DNA of 22,542 bases from an uncultured Christensenellaceae bacterium (GCA_910588015.1 CAJUOK010000010.1:37903-60444); one strand, 5' to 3'; positions 7,712 to 15,867 are shown, counted from the stretch's first letter. Notes: generated by a model not told the origin, from the sequence alone. Numbers and translations are program-made.

Positions 7712-8053
7712 TTAGGCAAACATAATAATATCTTCCAAATTTACTTCGCAAAGCTGGCAGTAAACGTAGAGGTCTTCAATGGAAATTATCGACCTCGCGT
7801 CTTCCCAGTTTGCAACTTGAGCTTCAGACCAACCGACCACAGCGCTTGCAAGTTCGTTACGGGAAATGTGATTATCCATCTCAAAAGTGCAGGTGTCGCA
7901 TTTTGCCCCGCCTTCGCAATACGTCTTGCTATTTTCTTGACTTCTGCAAAAAGCGCAAACTTTCTTAATGAGTTTGAGATTGTGTCTTCTTAAATACTCA
8001 AGATTCTTTCCCGTCTTTATCCAATCTATATATCTTCCGCTAAACTGTTGCAT
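7712..8053 (-). CDS. XRE-like helix-turn-helix protein with a cysteine-cluster insertion
   Basis: 113 residues. The C-terminal half, from ISRNELASAVVGWSEAQVANWEDARSIISIEDLYVYCQLCEVNLEDIIMF, reads as helices 2-5 of a Cro/C1 (XRE) domain: S-x-x-E-L-A, a recognition helix with V-x-x-W-E, then the I-x-x-L-x-x-Y-C-x-x-x-x-V-x-L-x-D-I ending. The first helix is NLEYLRRHNLKLI (18-30). Between helices 1 and 2 sits an extra ~25 residues with the pattern CX2CX9CX5CX2C, suited to binding zinc or an Fe-S cluster. It is probably a DNA-binding regulator whose activity depends on metal or redox state; this is inferred. A TAA lies four codons upstream, so the ATG is the first possible start, yet the good GGAAGGAG is about 17 bases away, further than normal. 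Confidence 0.72.
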   Translation of the reverse strand: MQQFSGRYIDWIKTGKNLEYLRRHNLKLIKKVCAFCRSQENSKTYCEGGAKCDTCTFEMDNHISRNELASAVVGWSEAQVANWEDARSIISIEDLYVYCQLCEVNLEDIIMFA

Positions 8054-8091
8054 ATTATTTCTTTACCGCTCTCCTTCCAATATGTATTTTG

Positions 8092-8120
8092 ATTATAGCA
8101 TATAAAAAAATTACTTTCAA
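8092..8120 (-). promoter_or_regulatory. Promoter of the XRE/cysteine-cluster gene
   Basis: Reverse strand TTGAAA, 17-base spacer, TATAAT. Transcription would start near 8085, about 32 bases before the ATG, including a GGAAGGAG. Confidence 0.72.
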
Positions 8121-8291
8121 TAAATCAATGGCAAAAACTTATTGTAATTTTCAGTCAAATATCTTCATTCGTCAAATGAAAATATCTCGCAAATAATATT
8201 ATCGCTGATAATAAATTCTAAATATTTTAGACAAAAACGTTATAAAGCGGCAAATTTACCGCACTTATATTCTCAAAATCCAAAAAAATTA

Positions 8292-8320
8292 TTGACACGC
8301 GATATTATTTTAACTATAAT
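8292..8320 (+). promoter_or_regulatory. Perfect-consensus promoter of the large lipoprotein gene
   Basis: TTGACA, exactly 17 bases, TATAAT: a full match to the housekeeping sigma consensus. The mRNA leader is about 35 bases and ends in AGGAGG nine bases before the ATG. Everything points to high expression. Confidence 0.88.
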
Positions 8321-8361
8321 AAAATTAATAAAAAATATAAATAACTAGGAGGTTATTAATT

Positions 8362-10365
8362 ATGAAGAAAAAGAAACTTGTTATCTTTTTGTTGGTAGCT
8401 ATTATGGTTCTTTCTTTGGCTCTTACAGCGCTTGTCGGTTGTAATAAGAACAATGACGACGATAAGAAGAATCCTAGCGGCGATGAGCAAACTACCGACG
8501 CGCCAGAAGGATACAAAGCTTTCACCGGCACTTTGTCGAACGTTTTGAACAACACTGTTTTGAACGCAGCTGACGGCAACTTAATCAACAATCTTAAAGC
8601 CAGCGCTCAACTCAGAGTAAAAACCAACTACGGCACATCCGAAAACGAATACCTTATCAAATTCGGCGCTAGTTTGGCTTTTAACATTGCTGATGACAAC
8701 GTGAACAACTTTGGACTTTCCATAGTCGACGTAAAGGCGAACAACGCTAACATTCTCAACGTATATTATCTTGAGGATAAAGCTACGCTCGCTCCCGAAG
8801 GCGCTACAGGCACCGTCAAAGACTGGAAAGGAAACGGTAACGTATACGTAGATTTAGGTAGCGGCGATAACGCGCAACACCTTGCTATCAACGGTTTGAG
8901 CATCAAATCGATTTTGAGAAATTCTTGGATGCCAAATCCTGAGACCGACGCTTCCGGCAACCCTATCGGTCCCGATAATGTTCGTCCGTCCATCGACGAC
9001 AACGCAGCAGGCAATATTTCTACAAGCGTAATCGATGCAGTTACCTCTACCGACATATTAAACATCTTTGATATGGTCGGCGGTATGGGCAAAATTTATC
9101 AATCCGACGATTCCAGCAAAATCCTCGTAAATCTCAATCTTGCAAAACTTCTTGAAGATGTGAAGCCGCTTTTGGACGGTATGGGCGATTTGGATTCTTA
9201 TTTTGAATTGCTCAACCTCGATATGAAGTTCGCTGATATCGCAACCATTCTTCCCGCATTGAATATCTCTCTTGAATTCAATACCCTTGGCGCAGAAGAC
9301 GACAATTGGGACGACGCTTCTTTGATTGGCGTAAACGCAAAACTCGAAGCAGAGAAAAAAGACTTTGTTATCAACAAGACAGACGGCACTCCGTTTATCA
9401 GACTTAACATTGCAAACGATTTTACTGCAGACGTTAATTTCGAATTCAAGTTCGGAGCTAATGCAGACGCAGTTCCCAGACAGCTAGTAGCTTGGGCAGA
9501 TTATACTACAATGAACGCTCTCAATTTCACCGCTAAAGGCGAATTGAAGCTCAACGAAGATTTTGGTATCAAAATAAGCGACAAATTCCAAATTGCAGTT
9601 CCCGCAGGCGAATACAACATCGATTTGGCAATGGACGCAGACCCTGTAATGCTTATCGGCAAGAGTTTCAACGTAGACAGCAACAACCAAATCAATTCTA
9701 TAGTAAAACTTGTTGAAGGCATACTTACCGACGCAGTTAAATACATCAAAATTGAGATTACTCCCAAGGATACCGCTAACGAAACCAAATTACTCCTTCA
9801 AGTTAAAAACAATATGATTAACGCAGACTTCAGCTTGATTGGACTTGCCGGAATAAATGGTTTTGTCAACGGCAAAAGAGTATCTGAACTTGTAAGTATA
9901 GTTGAAAAGGTAATGAGCTCCCTCGGACTTGGCGGCAGCACCCCAGAAGCAAGCGCAACTGCAGACAATGAGACTGCTTCCGGAGACGACGCTATCACCG
10001 CTACTCTCAAGATGATTGGCGGCATAGTCAAAAACGTTTCTATCGTTGCAAGCGAAGGCAAATTCACCGCAGAAGTTAAGAATCAAGTCGTTGGAACCAG
10101 CGAGAAAGACGGCAAAGAAATCAACACTACTCTCGATATAAAAGCTGAAGGAGATAAGACGGGATTAAACATCGACGCTGTTATGAACAATATCAACATC
10201 GAACAAAACCTCGCAAAAGTAATTGCTAACATCAAGGTTAATTCCGAAGGCGTTACGATTACGGCAAAAACCGAAAATCTTATAGTCAACCTCAACGGAG
10301 AGCAAGAGATTAAAGCTGACCTCGTACTCAAATTGACAGAAATCAAACTCGGCAACGCTAAATAA
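8362..10365 (+). CDS. Large secreted lipoprotein of unknown function
   Basis: 667 residues. A lipoprotein signal peptide is clear: MKKKK, a hydrophobic core to about residue 25, lipobox LVGC with Cys27 as the lipidated residue, then an acidic/polar linker (NKNNDDDKKNPSGDEQ). The mature part has no further membrane segment. It is rich in Asn, Asp and alternating hydrophobic/polar stretches (for example LIKFGASLAFNIA, ADVNFEFKFGA, VTITAKTENLIVNL), suggesting long antiparallel beta-sheets. There is no catalytic motif I recognise and no transport-ABC gene next to it, so it need not be a solute-binding protein. The start is fixed by AGGAGG. It is transcribed alone between a perfect promoter and a strong terminator. 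A surface-exposed structural, adhesive or ligand-binding role is inference only. Confidence 0.85.
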   Translation: MKKKKLVIFLLVAIMVLSLALTALVGCNKNNDDDKKNPSGDEQTTDAPEGYKAFTGTLSNVLNNTVLNAADGNLINNLKASAQLRVKTNYGTSENEYLIKFGASLAFNIADDNVNNFGLSIVDVKANNANILNVYYLEDKATLAPEGATGTVKDWKGNGNVYVDLGSGDNAQHLAINGLSIKSILRNSWMPNPETDASGNPIGPDNVRPSIDDNAAGNISTSVIDAVTSTDILNIFDMVGGMGKIYQSDDSSKILVNLNLAKLLEDVKPLLDGMGDLDSYFELLNLDMKFADIATILPALNISLEFNTLGAEDDNWDDASLIGVNAKLEAEKKDFVINKTDGTPFIRLNIANDFTADVNFEFKFGANADAVPRQLVAWADYTTMNALNFTAKGELKLNEDFGIKISDKFQIAVPAGEYNIDLAMDADPVMLIGKSFNVDSNNQINSIVKLVEGILTDAVKYIKIEITPKDTANETKLLLQVKNNMINADFSLIGLAGINGFVNGKRVSELVSIVEKVMSSLGLGGSTPEASATADNETASGDDAITATLKMIGGIVKNVSIVASEGKFTAEVKNQVVGTSEKDGKEINTTLDIKAEGDKTGLNIDAVMNNINIEQNLAKVIANIKVNSEGVTITAKTENLIVNLNGEQEIKADLVLKLTEIKLGNAK

Positions 10366-10400
10366 GCTAAACCGACGATAAAGTCAAGATGACAAATCTT

Positions 10401-10432
10401 ACGGACTGCAGAAATGCGGTCCGTATTTTTAT
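10401..10432 (+). terminator. Intrinsic terminator of the large lipoprotein gene
   Basis: ACGGACTGCA and TGCGGTCCGT form a 10-bp stem (one G-U pair) around the short loop GAAA... and are followed by ATTTTTAT. Confidence 0.88.
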
Positions 10433-10489
10433 ACCCTTTGCATATCAAGAATAATTTAAAAAATATTTTGCAGAACACTCTCAAAACGA

Positions 10490-10518
10490 TTGACACTATA
10501 CATTTTATCGTATATATT
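10490..10518 (+). promoter_or_regulatory. Promoter of the thiamine-transporter transcript
   Basis: TTGACA, 17-base spacer, TATATT. The start would be near 10525, just before the riboswitch. Confidence 0.8.
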
Positions 10519-10537
10519 TAAATCAACAAATAAATAT

Positions 10538-10616
10538 ATTCGCCGTGGGTGCTGTAAAAAGCTGAGATTATACCACTTGAATCGGACAAGGTAATACTTG
10601 AACGAAAGAGCGTCGG
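10538..10616 (+). ncRNA. TPP (THI-box) riboswitch
   Basis: The conserved core is clear: GTGGGTGC at 10545-10552, GCTGAGATTATACCAC at 10561-10576, TTGAA, a CAAG-GTAATA-CTTG hairpin at 10587-10600, and GAACGAAAG. GTGG and CCAC pair as the P2 helix. In the known family the GCUGAGA strand binds the pyrimidine ring of thiamine pyrophosphate and the other arm grips the pyrophosphate. An intrinsic terminator lies directly downstream, so bound TPP should stop transcription of the thiamine transporter. The outer boundaries (P1) are approximate. Confidence 0.92.
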
Positions 10617-10626
10617 AATTTATCTT

Positions 10627-10660
10627 GCACCCCAATTGTTTTTGGGGCGTTTTTTATTTT
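10627..10660 (+). terminator. Riboswitch expression-platform terminator
   Basis: CCCCAA at 10630-10635 and TTGGGG at 10642-10647 form the stem around TTGTTT, followed by CGTTTTTTATTTTC. It lies between the aptamer and the transporter start codon, the standard TPP OFF-switch arrangement. Confidence 0.88.
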
Positions 10661-10687
10661 CTTTTGTCGGCGAAGAAGGAGACAACA

Positions 10688-11626
10688 ATGAACAATCTCT
10701 TAATGTTGACAGCCGTTAAGACATTGGGAGGCGAGGAGCTTCCCGACCTTATCTTTTGGCCTATTCTCGCATTATTCATCGCGCTTTTTGCCGTTATGCT
10801 TTTGCTATATTTAAAAAAGCGCGCTCCGAAGACGATTCAGCTGCTTATTTACATAGCAATCGTTCTTTGCATTGCCGCGACTATAGTGTGCGTATCTCTA
10901 ATAGGCAAATATTATATCGACAATATAGAAGACGACGGATACTACTCTGCGTTTCTTAAAAAAGCTCCGTTGTATATAAGCGCGTTTGTACTCATAGCCA
11001 CTATGGTTGCGCTCACTATGATATTGGGTAAAAAAGAATCGTTTAAATTCGATTCCCGCGCCGTAGCATTCGGCGCGATATGCGTAGCAATGAGTTTTGC
11101 GCTTTCATACGTCAGGCTGTTTAAACTGCCTCAAGGCGGTAGCGTAACTTTGGTATCGCTTTTGCCGCTGTTGATTTTTTCTTATATATTCGGCATAAAA
11201 AAAGGCGCGCTTATCGGTATAATTTACGGCGTGTTGCAAGCGATACAAGACCCATATATAATTCACCCCGCGCAATTCATATTGGATTATCCAATTGCCT
11301 TTTCGGCAGTCGGACTGGGCGGAATCTTTTCCAAAGTCAACGCATTCAAAAAATATCCGCAAGTCGCGCTGCTTTTGGGCGGAATTATCACGGGCGTATT
11401 TAGATTCTCGGCGCATTTCCTATCGGGAGTTTTTGCATTCGGCGCATATGCCAACGACGCGGGTATGAATCTTTATTATTACAGCTTGGCATACAATTCT
11501 TTTGTATTCGTCGATATTGCCGTCGTCCTGGCAGTTGGCGTGATACTGTTCTCTTCCAAAGCTTTTATGAAAGAGATAGTATACAAACAACAGGCAAAAC
11601 TTGCCTCATTAAGCAAATCAGAATAG
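10688..11626 (+). CDS. thiT: Thiamine ECF transporter S-component (ThiT/YuaJ) with an N-terminal membrane extension
   Basis: 312 residues. The ThiT domain occupies about 125-290: LPQGGSVTLVSLLPLL (148-162), the long QDPYIIHPAQFILDYPIAFSAVG segment (187-209), FRFSAHFLSGVFAFG (238-252) and YSLAYN (265-270), whose aromatic and polar residues line the thiamine pocket in known ThiT structures. It imports thiamine with a shared ECF ATPase/T module that is not in this window. Family members are usually about 180-200 residues; here ~120 extra residues with three added hydrophobic segments (about 21-43, 50-73, 93-113) precede the domain. The ATG at 10688 has AAGGAG six bases upstream; an in-frame ATG at 10598 lies inside the riboswitch and is rejected. 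It is controlled by the TPP riboswitch and terminator just upstream. Confidence 0.92.
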   Translation: MNNLLMLTAVKTLGGEELPDLIFWPILALFIALFAVMLLLYLKKRAPKTIQLLIYIAIVLCIAATIVCVSLIGKYYIDNIEDDGYYSAFLKKAPLYISAFVLIATMVALTMILGKKESFKFDSRAVAFGAICVAMSFALSYVRLFKLPQGGSVTLVSLLPLLIFSYIFGIKKGALIGIIYGVLQAIQDPYIIHPAQFILDYPIAFSAVGLGGIFSKVNAFKKYPQVALLLGGIITGVFRFSAHFLSGVFAFGAYANDAGMNLYYYSLAYNSFVFVDIAVVLAVGVILFSSKAFMKEIVYKQQAKLASLSKSE

Positions 11627-11634
11627 TTTAAAAT

Positions 11635-11678
11635 AAAAAAACATAGGGCTTACCCAAGCGGTGAGTCCTATGTTTTTT
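11635..11678. terminator. Bidirectional terminator between thiT and the ABC operon
   Basis: A 14-bp stem (ACATAGGGCTTACC with GGTGAGTCCTATGT, two wobble pairs) with loop CAAGC, preceded by seven A residues and followed by a T-run. It can stop both the rightward thiT and the leftward ABC transcript. Confidence 0.9.
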
Positions 11679-11710
11679 ACTTGATTCAAACAATTATAGC
11701 AATGCTTTTA

Positions 11711-13624
11711 TTATTCCAATTCAAAAGCTCCGGTATACAGCTGATAATACTGTCCGCCTTGCTTTATCAACTCGTCGTGATTGCCGCGCTCTATAATACA
11801 TCCGTGGTCAAGGACGATTATCATATCTGAATTTTGCACGGTGGAAAGTCTATGCGCGATTACAAATACGGTTCTGCCCTCCATAAGTCTGTCCATACCC
11901 TGTTGAACAAGCGCCTCGGTGCGGGTATCTATTGACGAGGTTGCCTCGTCGAGTATCATTACCGGCGCGTCGGCGACGGCGGCTCTGGCTATAGAAAGCA
12001 ACTGCTTTTGTCCCTGCGACAGATTGGCTCCGTCGCCCGTAAGCACGGTTGCATAACCGTTTGGCAGTCTGGTAATAAAATCGTGCGCGTTGGCAAGTTT
12101 TGCGGCGGCAACGCAGTCCTCATCCGTCGCGTCGAGTCTACCGTATCGGATATTGTCCATAATCGTTCCCGTAAACAAATTGGTATCTTGCAAAACTATA
12201 CCCAAAGAACGGCGCAAGTCTCCCTTTTTTATCTTATTGATATTAATACCGTCATAACGTATCTTGCCGTCGGCAATATCGTAAAAGCGGTTGATAAGAT
12301 TGGTTATCGTAGTCTTGCCCGCTCCCGTTGCTCCGACGAAAGCTATTTTCTGTCCCGGTTGGGCGTGAATTGTCACGTCGCGCAAAACAAGCTTTTCTTC
12401 GGTATAACCGAAATCCACTTCGTTGAGTTCTATATCGCCCGTAAGTCTTTCGAAAGTAACGGTTCCGTCAGCCTTGTGAGGATGTCTCCACGCCCACACG
12501 CCCGTGCGTTCGTTGCACTCTCCCAGTTCGCCGTCCTTTTGGCAAGCGTTGACAAGCGTAACGTATCCCTCGTCAGTCTCTGAAGGTTGGTCGAGAAGTC
12601 CGAAGATTCTGCTTGCGCCCGCAGTAGCCATTACGACTGCGTTGAGCTGCATAGACACTTGCGATATATTGAAAGTAAACTGTCTGCTCATATTCAAAAA
12701 GCCTACGATTGCGCCCATCTGTATGCCGCCGACGGCAAGTCCCGTCAACGTCAGATTGCGAACGCCCGCAAGAACCAACGCGCCGCCGACTATAGCAACG
12801 ACAACGTAGAGTACGTGTCCTATGTTGCCAAGCGTGGGCATAAGAATATTGGCGTATTTGTTGGCTTTCTCGCTGTCTTTAAAAAGCATATCGTTGACGG
12901 CGTCGAAATCAGCCTTGGACTGTTCTTCGTGGCAGAACACCTTGACGACCTTTTGTCCCTGCATCATCTCTTCGATAAAGCCCTCGGTCTTGCCTATCGC
13001 CATTTGCTGACGCATAAAATATTTTGCGCTCTTGCCGCCTATCAGTCTTATCACGGCGACCATAACGCCTACGCCCGCAAGCACGACCAACGTCAGCCAC
13101 AGACTGGACACCAACATTGCGACAAGCAAAGTGATTATGGCGACAAACGACGCGTAAGCCTGCGGAATACTCTGCGAAATAAGCTGACGTATAGCGTCGG
13201 TGTCATTGGTATAGATACTCATAATATCGCCGTGCGTATGCGTATCGAAAAATTTAATAGGAAGCGACTGCATCTTGGCAAACATATCGTTGCGAACGTG
13301 GAACAAAAATCCTTGCGTGACGTGCGCCATTATTCTGTTGTATACGAAGGACGCGATAAGTCCCACAACGTAGATGCCTATCATTATGCCTATAATAGTA
13401 AACAACGTATCTTTTACGCTATCCCATCCGTTGGCAACTCCCGGCGTGATGACGTCGTTGACGATTCGCTCCAAAAAAATCGAAGAGCTTATTGCCGCCA
13501 TAGAATTGAGCGAAATGCAAATTATTACGGCGATAAGTTGAAGCTTATAATACTTGAACATATACTTGACAAGTCTTGACAAAATGCCCATTACGCCTTT
13601 GCCCTTTTTAGTTTTTTCAGCCAT
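11711..13624 (-). CDS. ABC exporter half-transporter, catalytically competent subunit (LmrD/BmrD-like)
   Basis: 637 residues, N-terminal six-helix exporter domain (about 25-340) and C-terminal ATPase. Walker A GATGAGKT (431-438), Q-loop VLQD (478-480), signature LSQGQ (535-539, Gly of LSGGQ changed to Gln), Walker B VMILDE with catalytic Glu560, D-loop SSID and switch His591. About 45 residues between the two domains (350-395, containing VWAWRHPHK) are an insertion common in LmrD-like subunits. It overlaps its partner's stop by eight bases (ATG after GGAGG), so the two are translationally coupled and should form a heterodimeric multidrug or lipid exporter. The altered signature faces the partner's degenerate ATP site, as in TM287/288 and BmrCD. 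Confidence 0.93.
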   Translation of the reverse strand: MAEKTKKGKGVMGILSRLVKYMFKYYKLQLIAVIICISLNSMAAISSSIFLERIVNDVITPGVANGWDSVKDTLFTIIGIMIGIYVVGLIASFVYNRIMAHVTQGFLFHVRNDMFAKMQSLPIKFFDTHTHGDIMSIYTNDTDAIRQLISQSIPQAYASFVAIITLLVAMLVSSLWLTLVVLAGVGVMVAVIRLIGGKSAKYFMRQQMAIGKTEGFIEEMMQGQKVVKVFCHEEQSKADFDAVNDMLFKDSEKANKYANILMPTLGNIGHVLYVVVAIVGGALVLAGVRNLTLTGLAVGGIQMGAIVGFLNMSRQFTFNISQVSMQLNAVVMATAGASRIFGLLDQPSETDEGYVTLVNACQKDGELGECNERTGVWAWRHPHKADGTVTFERLTGDIELNEVDFGYTEEKLVLRDVTIHAQPGQKIAFVGATGAGKTTITNLINRFYDIADGKIRYDGININKIKKGDLRRSLGIVLQDTNLFTGTIMDNIRYGRLDATDEDCVAAAKLANAHDFITRLPNGYATVLTGDGANLSQGQKQLLSIARAAVADAPVMILDEATSSIDTRTEALVQQGMDRLMEGRTVFVIAHRLSTVQNSDMIIVLDHGCIIERGNHDELIKQGGQYYQLYTGAFELE

Positions 13625-15383
13625 TGCAAACGTCCTCCTTTTCGTTATTTGCCTTGTTTTGAGAGTAGTACACCTCTTGATAGATTGGATTGCGCGCCAA
13701 AAGTTCTTCGTGCGTGCCCATATCCGCGATACTTCCTCCTTCCATTACTATTATCTTATCCGCGTCTTGCACGGAAGCCACTCTTTGCGCAATAATAAAC
13801 TTGGTCGTATTGGGAATCTCCTCGGCAAACGCCTTGCGAATCAACGCGTCCGTCTTGGTATCTACCGCGCTGGTAGAATCGTCGAGTATCAAAATCTTGG
13901 GTTTTTTCAACAACGCTCTGGCAATACAAAGTCTTTGCTTCTGACCGCCCGAAACGTTGGAACCTCCCTGTTCGATAAACGTATCGTATTTATCGGGGAA
14001 TCCCATAATAAAATCGTGCGCCTGCGCAAGTCGGCAAACTCTCTCGAGTTCTTCGTCGCTCGCGTCGGGATTACCCCAACGCAAGTTCTGTTTTATCGTG
14101 CCGGAAAACAGCACGTTTTTTTGCAACACCACGGCGACTTCGTTACGCAGCGTCTCTATATCATAATCCTTTACGTTGACTCCGCCGACGTAAACGTGAC
14201 CGCTCGTAGCGTCGTAAAGTCTGGGAATAAGATTGACAAGCGAAGTCTTACTGCTTCCCGTTCCGCCGAGTATGCCGACGGTTTCGCCGGATTTTATATC
14301 GAGATTGACGCCCTTGAGCGCGCGTCTGTCGGCTTTGATATCATATTTGAAATCCACGTCTTCGAACTTCACGTCGCCGCTTTTGACTTCGTATATCGGG
14401 CTGTCGGGATTGTGCAAATCGCTCTCTTCGTCAAGCACTTCGACGATACGTTTTGCCGAAGTATTGGACATCGATATCATTATCATAACCATATTAAGCA
14501 TCATAAGCGACGAAAGAATCTGCGACGCATACACTATGAGCGACGACATTTCGCTTGACGGTTTTTCCGCAGGAGCACCGCTCTTAATGCCGAACATAGG
14601 CACCAAAAAGCAAATCATCAATATGGAGAACCACATACAGAATTGCAACAGCGGATTGGCAAGCGCGATTATTTTTTCTCCTTTCAAAAAGTCATAACGC
14701 ACGTCGTTGGAAGTCTTCTTGAACTTCTCGTTTTCATATTGGTCTCTCACGTAAGACTTCACTACCCTTATGCCCTTGATATTCTCCTGTATAGACTCGT
14801 TCATCGCGTCGTACTTCTTGAAAACGCGCGTAAATATCGGGTCTACCAAACGGAACAGTATAAACAAACCAACGCCCAATACGGGAATAATAGCCAAGAA
14901 TACAAAGGCTATCTTAACGTTGATTATAAATGCCATTATGAGCGAAAATACCAACATTATAGGCGACCTTACCGCGACTCTGACAATCATCATATAAGCC
15001 ATCTGCACGTTGGCGACGTCCGTGGTCATTCTCGTCACAAGACTGGGCGCGGAAAATTTGTCGATATTGGAAAATGCAAAGCCCTGTATGCGATAATACA
15101 TATCCTTACGCAAATTCCTCGCAAAACCCGTCGAAGCAGTCGCCGCGAATTTTCCTGCCAAAATACCGAACACCAGCGAAAATGCCGATAGCGCCAAAAG
15201 TATGCCGCCATAGAAAAGGATATTTTTGATAGAATTGTCTATCTGTATCTTCTCGAGCATTTCCACCATATAGAGCGGAATAATACATTCCATAGCCACT
15301 TCCAACGTAACGCACACCGGCGAAAGTATGGACGTAGCTTTATACTGCCGTATACTCTTCATCAATTTTTTTAAAACGTTCAC
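13617..15383 (-). CDS. ABC exporter half-transporter, degenerate-site subunit (LmrC/BmrC-like)
   Basis: 588 residues, six-helix transmembrane domain then ATPase. Walker A GGTGSSKT (373-380), Q-loop VLQK (419-422), intact signature VSGGQ (477-481), Walker B ILILDD with Asp502 where the catalytic Glu should be, and Gln533 instead of the switch-region His (AQRVASV). Its own ATP site is therefore the non-hydrolysing one of an asymmetric pair, while its intact signature completes the competent site of the downstream partner. Translation starts at GTG 15383, with GAGGAG six bases upstream; this agrees with the N-terminus of homologues (V-L-K-K-L-x-K). It lies 34 bases after the MarR gene in one operon. 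Confidence 0.92.
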   Translation of the reverse strand: MNVLKKLMKSIRQYKATSILSPVCVTLEVAMECIIPLYMVEMLEKIQIDNSIKNILFYGGILLALSAFSLVFGILAGKFAATASTGFARNLRKDMYYRIQGFAFSNIDKFSAPSLVTRMTTDVANVQMAYMMIVRVAVRSPIMLVFSLIMAFIINVKIAFVFLAIIPVLGVGLFILFRLVDPIFTRVFKKYDAMNESIQENIKGIRVVKSYVRDQYENEKFKKTSNDVRYDFLKGEKIIALANPLLQFCMWFSILMICFLVPMFGIKSGAPAEKPSSEMSSLIVYASQILSSLMMLNMVMIMISMSNTSAKRIVEVLDEESDLHNPDSPIYEVKSGDVKFEDVDFKYDIKADRRALKGVNLDIKSGETVGILGGTGSSKTSLVNLIPRLYDATSGHVYVGGVNVKDYDIETLRNEVAVVLQKNVLFSGTIKQNLRWGNPDASDEELERVCRLAQAHDFIMGFPDKYDTFIEQGGSNVSGGQKQRLCIARALLKKPKILILDDSTSAVDTKTDALIRKAFAEEIPNTTKFIIAQRVASVQDADKIIVMEGGSIADMGTHEELLARNPIYQEVYYSQNKANNEKEDVCNG

Positions 15384-15417
15384 TTTATTCTCCTCTTTCT
15401 TTTATCAATCTTACTTT

Positions 15418-15852
15418 CTAATCTGTCTTTTCGACGTTCGTCCTTATTTTATCCAACAGCGAAAACAACGTCTTCAGCTCTTGCGGACTCATCCCTTCTC
15501 TCAACTTTACTTCGAGTCTTTTTATCTCGCAATCTATGCAATCGTGTATTTCAAGAGCCTTTTGCGTAAGCGCGACCTTTTTTAATCTGCCGTCGCCGTT
15601 GACCGGCTTTCGCTCGACGAGTCCGCAATCTTCCATACTGTTGAGCAAACTTGTCACGCTCGAACGTCTTATAGACAGATGTTCTTCGATGTCTTTTTGA
15701 TATACGTCTTTGTCCGCATTGTCGCTCAAAAAACCTATGACGTGACAGTATATTCCCTTGACTTCGTTTTCTTGCAAAACCTGCAGCGAATTGATACGCC
15801 TTTTGATTTGATTGTTGATAGCTCTGAGTTCAAAACTTATCGTCTTTTCCAT
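15418..15852 (-). CDS. MarR-family transcriptional regulator
   Basis: 144 residues with the MarR winged-helix layout: N-terminal dimerisation helix (INNQIKRRINSLQ), helix-turn-helix around 50-75 (YQKDIEEHLSIRRSSVTSLLNSMEDCGLVER), the wing with basic RLKKVALT (conserved D/G-x-R region NGDGRLKK), and C-terminal helices for dimerisation. It is the first gene of the operon with the two ABC subunits and probably represses it until a drug-like ligand binds. The operator GTTAGATGTCTAAC covers its predicted start site. GGGG lies six bases before the ATG. Confidence 0.92.
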   Translation of the reverse strand: MEKTISFELRAINNQIKRRINSLQVLQENEVKGIYCHVIGFLSDNADKDVYQKDIEEHLSIRRSSVTSLLNSMEDCGLVERKPVNGDGRLKKVALTQKALEIHDCIDCEIKRLEVKLREGMSPQELKTLFSLLDKIRTNVEKTD

Positions 15853-15867
15853 TAAAACCCCGATATA

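Larger units (their letters stand above)
8054..8361. promoter_or_regulatory. 308-base divergent intergenic region with three inverted repeats
   Basis: This gap separates the XRE-like regulator (-) from the large lipoprotein (+). Besides the two promoters it holds three dyads: ATATCTTCATT/AATGAAAATAT at 8159-8185 (one mismatch), ATTATC-GCT-GATAAT at 8198-8212, and GCGGCAAATTTACCGC at 8247-8262 (one mismatch per half). The last ends 29 bases before the lipoprotein -35 box. They are candidate operators for the neighbouring regulator. No open reading frame or RNA gene is recognised. Confidence 0.45.

Noticed and set aside
10598..10687. Earlier in-frame ATG for thiT
   Set aside because: It lies within the riboswitch aptamer and terminator; the ATG at 10688 has AAGGAG at the correct distance.
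12587..13579. Rightward open frame of 330 codons opposite the ABC subunit
   Set aside because: A shadow of the ABC exporter; His/Tyr/Arg-rich nonsense, no start signal.
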